9,258 nt of DNA from an uncultured Flavobacteriales bacterium (GTDB taxonomy: Bacteria; Bacteroidota; Bacteroidia; Flavobacteriales_D; SKUL01): positions 1 through 9,258 of the forward strand of contig CALDPJ010000200.1 of NCBI GenBank assembly GCA_937911795.1. The letters run 5' to 3'. Below, one piece after another: positions 1 through 5,701 of the stretch. The notes under the pieces are model-generated. The model did not search any database. It was not told the origin of the DNA and saw only the letters and a list, made by a program, of their open reading frames with translations. Each line of letters starts with the position of its first letter. Positions within the stretch are counted from its first letter, which is position 1. The translations under genes and the position numbers were made by a program.

Positions 1-1
1 A

Positions 2-1309
2 ATTGCTATCCGGATATTCAGAGCAGCTACGGAGTTGCACCTGCGGACGGTGGCGGTTTATACTTTCGAAGACCGATATTCGCTGCACCGGTACAAAGCC
101 GATGAAGCTTATCTGATCGGACCGAAGGACGAACCACTCAGCCCCTATCTCGATATTGAAGAAATTATTAAAGTCGCTAAGGAAAATGAGGTGGATGCAA
201 TACATCCGGGCTATGGCTTCTTGTCCGAGAATGTTCGGTTTGCAGAGCGGTGCCGTGAGGAAGGAATCGTGTTCGTGGGCCCCACTCCGGAGACCATGCG
301 GGCGCTCGGCGATAAGGTAAGAGCCAAGGAGATCGCTGAGAAACTGGAAGTACCTACCATCCAGGACAGTAAGTTGAGCATAGATTCAGAGGAAATTGTC
401 CGAAGCGAGGCATCGCGAATCGGTTTTCCAATAATGGTGAAAGCGGTGGCCGGTGGTGGAGGTCGGGGCATGCGGGTGGTTCGAACCGAAGATGAATTGA
501 TCACGGCATATACCGAAGCCAGAAGGGAAGCCAAAACTGCTTTTGGCGATGATGCCGTGTTTCTGGAAAAATATATCGAAAACCCCAAACACATTGAGAT
601 TCAAATCATCGGAGATCAGTACGGTAACCTGGTCCACCTCTATGAACGGGATTGTTCGGTTCAAAGACGATTTCAGAAGGTGGTCGAAGTTGCTCCAAGT
701 ATCGGATTGAAAAAGAGCACCCTGGATGGTTTGTATGAGGCAGCGTTGAAAATCACCCGACACGTGGATTACGTCAATGCAGGGACCGTGGAATTTTTGG
801 TGGACCAGGATCAGAACGTATATTTTATAGAGGTGAATCCCAGAATTCAGGTGGAACATACCATCACCGAAGAAGTCATTACCTATGATCTTGTTAAAGA
901 GCAGATAAAAATTGCAGCCGGAATCCCAATTTCGGGAAAGAATTATGAACCGCGCATGCACGCCATCCAGTGCCGGATCAACGCCGAAGATCCGTACAAT
1001 GGTTTCCGTCCGTCACCGGGAAGGATTACCGATTATCATACACCCGGAGGGCATGGAATTCGCGTAGATACCCATGTTTACGCCGGTTATACCATTCCAC
1101 CGAACTACGATTCCATGATTTCGAAATTGATTTCCGTTGCCCAGACGCGCGAGGAAGCTATTTTGAAAATGCAGCGTGCCCTGGATGAATACATCATCGA
1201 AGGCGTAAAAACGACCATTCCTTTTCATCAGGCACTCTTTCAGAACGAAGACTTCCGGAAAGGAAACTACACCACGAAGTTCCTCGAAGATTTTGTGTTG
1301 AAGCCCTGA
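2..1309 (+). CDS. accC: Biotin carboxylase (AccC / pyruvate-carboxylase BC domain type), 5' end cut by window
   Basis: Biotin carboxylases use ATP and bicarbonate to carboxylate the biotin on a carrier protein, the first half-reaction of acetyl-CoA carboxylase or pyruvate carboxylase. The frame is open from base 2 (IAIRIFRAATEL), so roughly a dozen N-terminal residues are missing; the internal TTG at 35 is not the start. Visible family signatures, in order, are HPGYGFLSEN, the ATP-grasp glycine loop GGGGRGM, ERDCSVQRR, the metal and catalytic segment EVNPRIQVEH, and a C-terminal domain with INAEDP, GIRVDTHVYAGY and NYDSMISKLI. The protein stops after a BC-sized module with no carboxyltransferase or biotinyl domain, which argues for a stand-alone AccC-type subunit. 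However, the part before about base 870 (EDRYSLHRYKADEAYLIG, HLYERDCSVQRR, VNPRIQVEHT) is pyruvate-carboxylase-like, and only the remainder is AccC-like. The enzyme class is sure; the symbol is provisional. Confidence 0.9.
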   Translation: MAIRIFRAATELHLRTVAVYTFEDRYSLHRYKADEAYLIGPKDEPLSPYLDIEEIIKVAKENEVDAIHPGYGFLSENVRFAERCREEGIVFVGPTPETMRALGDKVRAKEIAEKLEVPTIQDSKLSIDSEEIVRSEASRIGFPIMVKAVAGGGGRGMRVVRTEDELITAYTEARREAKTAFGDDAVFLEKYIENPKHIEIQIIGDQYGNLVHLYERDCSVQRRFQKVVEVAPSIGLKKSTLDGLYEAALKITRHVDYVNAGTVEFLVDQDQNVYFIEVNPRIQVEHTITEEVITYDLVKEQIKIAAGIPISGKNYEPRMHAIQCRINAEDPYNGFRPSPGRITDYHTPGGHGIRVDTHVYAGYTIPPNYDSMISKLISVAQTREEAILKMQRALDEYIIEGVKTTIPFHQALFQNEDFRKGNYTTKFLEDFVLKP

Positions 1310-1328
1310 GGTCATACCATTACCTCTG
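1298..1328 (+). promoter_or_regulatory. Weak candidate promoter for the GT39 gene
   Basis: TTG at 1298-1300, a 20-nt spacer, then TACCTCTG at 1321-1328, one mismatch from the Bacteroidota -7 box TAnnTTTG. It overlaps the 3' end of the biotin carboxylase gene and lies about 30 nt before the GT39 ATG. The same stretch can fold as GAGGT (1308-1312) with ACCTC (1322-1326), so a weak hairpin between the two genes is an alternative reading. Read-through from the upstream gene is equally possible. Confidence 0.25.
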
Positions 1329-1357
1329 TGTGAAGTCTCTTGTTGATCTGCCAGTGC

Positions 1358-2773
1358 ATGGATTTGCAGGAAAAAGCGATATTCACTGCGAACTTTTCAA
1401 TTTTGCCTGATATAATTTCCCGAATATTTGTCAGTCCCTGGTCAGCGTTAGCGTTGGGGCTGATCGGCGTAATATTGCGATTGATCAATTTAACCACCGG
1501 TGGTTTGTGGCTGGATGAAATCTGGTCGATGCAAACTTCAGCTTCCGGAAATACAGTAGCTTCTATTATTGCGGCTTGCAAAGCAGATACGCATCCACCG
1601 CTTTTCGATTTGATGTTGCATGGCTGGTTGACCTTGTTTGGCGACAATGACTTAAGCGGACGTTCCTTCGGACTATTCTGGGGAGTCGTCGGTCTGGCCG
1701 CAACCTGGTTGTATGCCTTTCGGATTTCCGGAGCGCGCAATCTGGCGTTTGTTGCATTGGCCGTCGTGGCTTTCAACTATTTCCATATCTACTATTCCAA
1801 TGAAGTTCGGTTCTACGGGTTTCTATATGTGCTATCACTGATAGCCTCGGCGCATTTGTACTTCTTTCTGAAAACCTCCGGAACTAAGCATTTGGTGGTG
1901 TTCACATTGGTTGTTGCACTGGGATTGTATACGCATTACTATATGGTGTTTTTTCTCGCCGCTGCAGGCGTGTCGATTCTGTTGCTTTTGGTAACCAGAA
2001 ACATCTCCTTTAGAATATTCTGGCTAATGGTAGCTTCGGGCGTTGTTGTGCTTCTTTTGTTTTCCCCATGGATTCCGGTGATGTTGCACGGAAGTGAATC
2101 CGATAGCTGGATGCTATTGCCGAATTGGTACGACTTCTTCAATTACTTTTACCTGTACACCGGTAAAAATCCTGTTGAATTTCTTTTTTTGGTAGTCTTC
2201 TTTGGGCTTTCTGTTCGTTTGTGCCGACGGAATCCAATACTGATAATTTTGCTTTTCGGTCTCGTTGTCTTTGGATTTCTATTCCCGCTGATTGTTTCTT
2301 ATGCAGTAACTCCGCTGTTGCACGAGCGCTATACGATGATCTATTTTCCGGTAATTATTTTATTGGCTACACTCGGTTTTTCCGAATTGCTCCATCGCCA
2401 TCGAAAGATCGCCGCCGGAGTACTGGTCGGGGTGATCCTGTCGGCCGGAATAAATCTTACGTTCATCAACGGCTATTTCACCGAACCACAAAAGGAACCG
2501 TGGAAGACTATATCGCTGGATATACAACAGCAGAACCAGACAATGCAGACACCGGTTTATACCGAAATGAAATTCTGGCTGGATTATTATCTCGAACAGC
2601 AATACCTTCAACCGGCAAGACTTCCGGCTGAAAACATTTCACAAGAATATTTCTGGGTATTGTACACTCCGTATGATCTGAAGCAGGATTCAATTTTTCC
2701 GGAAGATGAATTCATCGTGGAAAAAGAAATAAACTATTACAAAGACTTCAGGCTGGTCTTGCTGAAAAAATAA
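1358..2773 (+). CDS. GT39-family (PMT_2-like) membrane glycosyltransferase
   Basis: This is a polytopic GT-C fold enzyme expected to transfer a sugar from a polyprenyl-phosphate donor to an acceptor on the outer face of the inner membrane. The acceptor cannot be told from sequence. The first membrane helix (about residues 29-46) is followed by the loop GGLWLDEIWS, whose Asp53-Glu54 match the catalytic acidic pair region of GT39 proteins. Next come the family-typical THPPLFDLMLHGWLTLFG (about 78-95) and YYSNEVRFYGFLYVLSL (about 145-161), then many hydrophobic helices including LGLYTHYYMVFFLAAAG. The C-terminal part, about 80 residues, is soluble. I chose ATG 1358 (471 aa) over an upstream in-frame TTG at 1340. 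It lies 48 nt after the biotin carboxylase gene on the same strand and ends 5 nt from the convergent lipoprotein gene. No other glycan genes are adjacent, so the pathway is unknown. Confidence 0.8.
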   Translation: MDLQEKAIFTANFSILPDIISRIFVSPWSALALGLIGVILRLINLTTGGLWLDEIWSMQTSASGNTVASIIAACKADTHPPLFDLMLHGWLTLFGDNDLSGRSFGLFWGVVGLAATWLYAFRISGARNLAFVALAVVAFNYFHIYYSNEVRFYGFLYVLSLIASAHLYFFLKTSGTKHLVVFTLVVALGLYTHYYMVFFLAAAGVSILLLLVTRNISFRIFWLMVASGVVVLLLFSPWIPVMLHGSESDSWMLLPNWYDFFNYFYLYTGKNPVEFLFLVVFFGLSVRLCRRNPILIILLFGLVVFGFLFPLIVSYAVTPLLHERYTMIYFPVIILLATLGFSELLHRHRKIAAGVLVGVILSAGINLTFINGYFTEPQKEPWKTISLDIQQQNQTMQTPVYTEMKFWLDYYLEQQYLQPARLPAENISQEYFWVLYTPYDLKQDSIFPEDEFIVEKEINYYKDFRLVLLKK

Positions 2774-2778
2774 TCCGG

Positions 2779-3180
2779 TCAATCCACCTGAATGGCTTCC
2801 GGCCCTTCAACGAGCAGTACGTGGCAGCAGTCGTGGCGAAAAAGATATTTTTCTTCTACCACCTTGCGATCACCTACCCAACCTTCAAAAAGAAATTCGC
2901 GGGCTTCATTGTTGTCCAGAAACTGTTTGTGGCCATCGTTGAGAATCTGATAAGGTCCATTGGGCGGTGATTGGGAAAGAACATCCAAATCCGAATCCAG
3001 ATGTTTTGAGCTCAGAGTGGCTTTGGAAAGTTGCACAGGTTCGCCTTCAGCGTCCGTAACCTGCACATTTATTCCGACGAAAATCATCGAGCAGATAACA
3101 TCTTCGGGGCATTCTTTCTTTTCACAGGAACTATTGCTGAGCAAGGCGAGGGCTATAAGAGAAAAAAGTAGTTGCTTCAT
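2779..3180 (-). CDS. Small cysteine-rich lipoprotein, function unknown
   Basis: The 133-residue product starts with a lipoprotein signal (MKQLLFSLIALALLSNSSC), with lipidation predicted at Cys19 and cleavage before it. A lysine- and glutamate-rich tether follows (EKKECPED), then a predicted beta-rich domain that includes FVGINVQVTDAEGEPVQLSKATL, reminiscent of small carboxypeptidase-regulatory-like beta sandwiches. Besides Cys19 there are four cysteines: Cys24 and Cys30 near the N-terminus and an adjacent Cys118-Cys119 pair in HDCCHVLLVEGP near the C-terminus. They could form two disulfides holding the domain to its N-terminal strand. From memory, a DCCHV-x-L-x-x-GP ending recurs in unnamed Bacteroidota lipoproteins; I cannot confirm this here. 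The gene is convergent with the GT39 gene and divergent from the PAS gene, with 97 nt between the two starts. I assign no function. Confidence 0.8.
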   Translation of the reverse strand: MKQLLFSLIALALLSNSSCEKKECPEDVICSMIFVGINVQVTDAEGEPVQLSKATLSSKHLDSDLDVLSQSPPNGPYQILNDGHKQFLDNNEAREFLFEGWVGDRKVVEEKYLFRHDCCHVLLVEGPEAIQVD

Positions 3181-3264
3181 GATGGATTGGTTTGGCTAAA
3201 GTTTAAAAAAAATCTCCATATTACAGACACTAATAATCACTTTAAGAGAGAAGTGTTTATTCTT

Positions 3265-3272
3265 TACTTTTG
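3265..3272 (+). promoter_or_regulatory. -7 box of the PAS-protein gene
   Basis: TACTTTTG is an exact match to the Bacteroidota -7 consensus TAnnTTTG. It ends 5 nt before the ATG at 3278, so transcription would start at or next to the start codon, giving a leaderless or near-leaderless mRNA. I find no clear TTG at the -33 position; the expected stretch reads TTTAAG. Confidence 0.5.
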
Positions 3273-3277
3273 TCCGT

Positions 3278-4093
3278 ATGTCGGTTGCAGCTAAAATAAG
3301 TGTCGGATATTTTGTTTCGGGTGTGATCTACATTGGCCTGAGCGACCTGCTTATGGGATTATATCATGGTCATGATTTTTTTGATAATATCCCGGTTTTA
3401 AGTGCCAGCATACTTAAAGGTTGGGCATTTTTTCTTGTGACATCGGTCCTTCTGTATATAATTCTTCGCAGGTTTTTGAAACGATTGCAGGACCAGCGAC
3501 ACCTGCTGAATGCTATTGTCAATAATACCAATGACTGGCTTTGGTTGATTGATCGTAACGCCCGCTTATTGAAGGCAAACAAAACCTTCATCAGGATCAG
3601 CCGGCGCACGGAAGTTGAATTGATTGGTATTCAACCTGCTGATATGGCCATTACACCGGAAGATCGGGATAAATGGAGGGCTTGCTACAACAGTTCATTG
3701 AAAGGAGAAGAAGTCCATTTTACTGAAGAAGTGGTCGATAGAACGGGTAAAAGTATGCACATGGAGTTTCATTTGTTTCCGATTGCAAATAGTGCCGGAA
3801 ATGTAGAAATGGTGGCTTGTTTTGGTCATGATGTGACCAACATGAAAAATGTGCAGAAAGAAATTGAAGATCAGAACAACACCCTTAAAGAAATTACCTG
3901 GATGCAGGCGCATGTAATTCGTAAACCAGTGGCCAACATTCAGGGTCTGATAGATGCGCTTGACATTGTTCAACTCGATAGCAAAGAGAACCGACAGTTG
4001 CTTCAACTCATTCGTGGTCAGTCGGATGAATTAGATCTTGCCATCCGCCAGATCGTGGAACGGGCCAGTGCAGTAGGGGATAAATCCTCATGA
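3278..4093 (+). CDS. Membrane PAS-domain protein with H-box-like helix and no ATPase domain
   Basis: This 271-residue protein has two predicted membrane helices (about 8-28 and 46-64), then a PAS domain (about 73-188, beginning HLLNAIVNNTNDWLWLIDRNARLLKANKTF and ending VACFGHDVTNMK). A short coiled linker leads to a helical segment at about 203-265 (EITWMQAHVIRKPVANIQGLIDAL ... QSDELDLAIRQIVERA). That segment looks like the dimerisation helix pair of Bacteroidota PAS kinases, in which an H-x-x-R-x-P motif replaces the usual HELRTPL; His212 is the candidate phospho-acceptor. The protein ends there, with no HATPase_c domain. It could be phosphorylated by another kinase, act as a dimerising sensor, or be a remnant of a full kinase. 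No response regulator is adjacent. ATG 3278 follows directly on a -7 box, and ruvB starts 69 nt downstream with its own promoter, so the two are probably not one operon. Confidence 0.8.
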   Translation: MSVAAKISVGYFVSGVIYIGLSDLLMGLYHGHDFFDNIPVLSASILKGWAFFLVTSVLLYIILRRFLKRLQDQRHLLNAIVNNTNDWLWLIDRNARLLKANKTFIRISRRTEVELIGIQPADMAITPEDRDKWRACYNSSLKGEEVHFTEEVVDRTGKSMHMEFHLFPIANSAGNVEMVACFGHDVTNMKNVQKEIEDQNNTLKEITWMQAHVIRKPVANIQGLIDALDIVQLDSKENRQLLQLIRGQSDELDLAIRQIVERASAVGDKSS

Positions 4094-4128
4094 ATTCCCT
4101 GAGTCAGTATTCTTTATTTTGGATGAAG

Positions 4129-4156
4129 TTGGTAGCGGAGGTTATTGCTAAATTTG
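4129..4156 (+). promoter_or_regulatory. ruvB promoter, Bacteroidota type (TTG-N17-TAnnTTTG)
   Basis: TTG at 4129-4131, a 17-nt spacer, then TAAATTTG at 4149-4156. Both elements and the spacing fit the Bacteroidota sigma consensus. Six nt separate the final G from the ATG at 4163, predicting a very short or absent 5' leader, and no Shine-Dalgarno sequence is present. The promoter lies wholly in the gap after the PAS gene, so ruvB should be transcribed independently. Confidence 0.65.
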
Positions 4157-4162
4157 CAGGCC

Positions 4163-5185
4163 ATGAGCGAGAGCGAACATTTTGATTTCCGTGAGGAAAA
4201 ACAAACCGATCGGGAGATAGACCGCGTACTGCGTCCCAAAGTTTTTGACGATTTTGCCGGCCAACGCAGTGTCACCGATAATCTTAAAATTTTTGTTGCA
4301 GCAGCGTTAAAACGCGAAGAATCGCTGGATCATGTATTGTTGCACGGACCTCCCGGACTCGGTAAAACCACCCTGGCCAATATTATTGCCAACGAAATGG
4401 GGGTCGGAATTCGCATTACTTCAGGTCCTGTTTTAGATAAGCCCGGTGATCTGGCGGGACTTTTAACGAACCTGGACGTGAACGATGTTCTCTTCATTGA
4501 TGAGATCCATCGTTTGAGTCCGGTCATTGAAGAATATCTCTATTCGGCCATGGAGGACTATAAAATCGACATCCTGATCGACTCCGGACCCAATGCGCGT
4601 ACGGTTCAGATTGCGCTCAATCCATTTACACTGATCGGAGCCACCACGCGTTCAGGGTTGCTCACCGCTCCGTTGCGTGCGCGCTTTGGAATCAATTCGA
4701 GGTTGTCTTATTACGACACCGAAACGTTGATGCACATTGTTCAGCGTTCGTCCGAATTGCTGAATATTCCGATTTCGGATGATGCGGCCATTGAAATCGC
4801 GTCCCGCAGTCGTGGAACGCCCCGTATCGCCAACGCATTGTTGCGAAGGGTTCGGGATTTTGCACAGATCAAGGGAGACGGTACCATAGAAAGTAAAATT
4901 GCACAACACGCACTTAACGCGCTGAATGTAGATCAACGAGGGCTGGATGAGATGGACAATAAAATCCTTCAGACCATCATTGAAAAATTCGGGGGCGGTC
5001 CGGTTGGCATCACTACCATTGCTACTGCTGTTGGAGAAGATCCCGGAACGATTGAAGAAGTGTACGAGCCGTTTTTAATCCAGGAGGGCTATTTGAGCAG
5101 AACACCCAGAGGCCGACAAGCCACTCCGGCGGCGTTTACACACTTCAACAAAATACCGCCCCGTGATCAGGGGCAGTTATTCTGA
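4163..5185 (+). CDS. ruvB: Holliday junction branch migration ATPase RuvB
   Basis: RuvB is the hexameric AAA+ motor that, with RuvA, drives branch migration of Holliday junctions in the cytoplasm so that RuvC can resolve them. The protein is 340 residues, close to the usual 335-350. Visible motifs are the N-terminal LRPKVFDDFAGQ, Walker A GPPGLGKT (62-69), Walker B FIDEIH (111-116), sensor 1 GATTRSG (159-165), the arginine-finger segment LRARFG (Arg174) and sensor 2 RGTPRIANALLRRVRD (Arg221). The C-terminal winged helix (about 255-335) includes GGGPVGITTIATAVGED and the typical GYLSRTPRGRQAT. All catalytic residues are present. I chose ATG 4163 rather than the in-frame TTG at 4145, because the promoter -7 box at 4149-4156 would exclude the upstream start. 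No ruvA or ruvC is nearby in the window. Confidence 0.98.
   Translation: MSESEHFDFREEKQTDREIDRVLRPKVFDDFAGQRSVTDNLKIFVAAALKREESLDHVLLHGPPGLGKTTLANIIANEMGVGIRITSGPVLDKPGDLAGLLTNLDVNDVLFIDEIHRLSPVIEEYLYSAMEDYKIDILIDSGPNARTVQIALNPFTLIGATTRSGLLTAPLRARFGINSRLSYYDTETLMHIVQRSSELLNIPISDDAAIEIASRSRGTPRIANALLRRVRDFAQIKGDGTIESKIAQHALNALNVDQRGLDEMDNKILQTIIEKFGGGPVGITTIATAVGEDPGTIEEVYEPFLIQEGYLSRTPRGRQATPAAFTHFNKIPPRDQGQLF
5158..5174 (+). repeat. Hairpin in the last codons of ruvB
   Basis: GCCCC (5158-5162) and GGGGC (5170-5174) form a perfect 5-bp stem around the 7-nt loop GTGATCA. It lies within the codons for the C-terminal PPRDQG of RuvB. No run of T follows directly, so it is a poor intrinsic terminator by itself. 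A near-copy in inverted orientation sits at the end of the Omp28 gene. Confidence 0.4.
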
Positions 5186-5199
5186 TTAAAATAGTTGTA

Positions 5200-5217
5200 G
5201 TGTAGGTTGCCTTACAC
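5200..5217. terminator. Weak hairpin between convergent ruvB and the 65-aa gene
   Basis: GTGTAGG (5200-5206) can pair with CCTTACAC (5210-5217) with one bulged base and a 3-nt loop. It spans the stop codon of the convergent 65-residue gene (5212-5214) in the 26-nt gap after ruvB. There is no clear T run on either side, so a terminator role is only suggested by its position. Confidence 0.25.
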
Positions 5218-5409
5218 GGCACTCATGTGTCGGTCAAAAACCTCGGCAATTACTTCCGCATAAAGGTGTCCGAAACTTGCAATACACCATGCACGAAGTA
5301 ATATCAGTTCATCTTTTTGTACCCATTTTACTGCTTTTCTAAGTTCCTTACGAAAAAGCATTTTATCAAAACTAACCTTCGATAAAATCTTCTTGCTCAG
5401 TTCCAACAT
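5212..5409 (-). CDS. Conserved-looking 65-residue protein of unknown function
   Basis: The product is short, basic and predicted all-helical, with no signal peptide or membrane helix, so it is probably cytoplasmic. The sequence begins MLELSKKILSKVSFDKMLF, continues with an amphipathic RKELRKAVKWVQKDELILLRAWCIASFG segment and ends in HLYAEVIAEVFDRHMSAV. The regular alternation of charged and hydrophobic residues and the WC-x-x-x-FG signature look like selected protein and not a chance frame. From memory, short Bacteroidota proteins with a KVSFD...LF.KEL.KA..W pattern exist as hypotheticals, but I cannot verify this here. The gene runs convergently into ruvB with 26 nt between the stops. Upstream is the 286-nt gap that separates it from the Omp28 gene. 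An ATG start without Shine-Dalgarno is normal for this phylum. I assign no function. Confidence 0.7.
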   Translation of the reverse strand: MLELSKKILSKVSFDKMLFRKELRKAVKWVQKDELILLRAWCIASFGHLYAEVIAEVFDRHMSAV

Positions 5410-5695
5410 GGTTAATTCGGTTTTATTTGGTGATTTAATTGGAGGTTTAAATTAATCATAATGTTGGAGTCAAAAAAATTGTAATTGTTAAAATCGCCCA
5501 ACCGAAATGAAAGAAAGATTAAACCTGTTCCACAAACTAACGACTGCGGTGAAACTTTAATTGTTGAAGACAAGGGGCGGTTTTTCAACAATGAATGAAA
5601 TGAGTGTAATGCTTCGCTGTATTCAATTGATTTTGAATTATTGCGCTTAAAAAAGTACAAAACTCAAGAAAAGTTAATTAAAAAACAGCCCCTGA
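5410..5695. other. AT-rich intergenic region with a 9-bp inverted repeat
   Basis: This 286-nt gap lies between the start of the 65-residue gene and the end of the Omp28 gene. It is AT-rich and contains no coding frame I trust. It must hold the minus-strand promoter of the small gene unless that gene is read through from the Omp28 operon. I found no exact TAnnTTTG there; the closest minus-strand candidate is TTG-N15-TACAATTT near 5500, which is weak. The main structure is the inverted repeat at 5560-5592. Confidence 0.5.
5560..5592. repeat. Perfect 9-bp inverted repeat
   Basis: ATTGTTGAA at 5560-5568 and TTCAACAAT at 5584-5592 are exact reverse complements separated by 15 nt (GACAAGGGGCGGTTT). 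The stem can be extended inward by a GU and an AU pair. It has no following T run on either strand, so it is not a typical terminator. It could be an operator for a dimeric repressor, a 5'-leader structure of the 65-residue gene, or part of a small RNA. Confidence 0.45.
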
Positions 5696-5701
5696 TCAGG
5701 G
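5680..5701 (-). terminator. Candidate intrinsic terminator of the Omp28 operon
   Basis: Read on the minus strand, the self-complementary CCCTGATCAGGG (5701 down to 5690) overlaps the TGA stop of the Omp28 gene (5698-5696). It is followed by GCTG and then six T (5685-5680). The stem is only 4-5 bp around a GATC loop, so strength is uncertain, but the T run directly after the last gene of the operon supports the call. Confidence 0.45.

Noticed and set aside
386..961. Minus-strand open frame of 191 codons opposite the biotin carboxylase gene
   Set aside because: It is antisense to a clearly conserved gene and its translation has no recognisable motif; it is a by-product of codon bias.
1310..2773. 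Possibility that the biotin carboxylase is the first part of a full pyruvate carboxylase broken by a frameshift
   Set aside because: No carboxyltransferase or biotinyl sequence is found downstream in any frame. The next gene is an intact glycosyltransferase, and the BC domain ends with an AccC-like C-terminus at a clean stop.
5158..5174. ruvB-end hairpin as a strong intrinsic terminator
   Set aside because: The stem is GC-rich but only 5 bp, lies within the coding sequence, and is followed by AGTTATTCTGATT with no T run. I kept it only as a repeat.
5412..5660. Minus-strand open frame of 82 codons in the gap between the Omp28 gene and the 65-aa gene
   Set aside because: It starts with TTG, has a composition like AT-rich noncoding DNA, shows no domain, signal or helix pattern, and contains the intergenic inverted repeat. 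Nothing favours translation.
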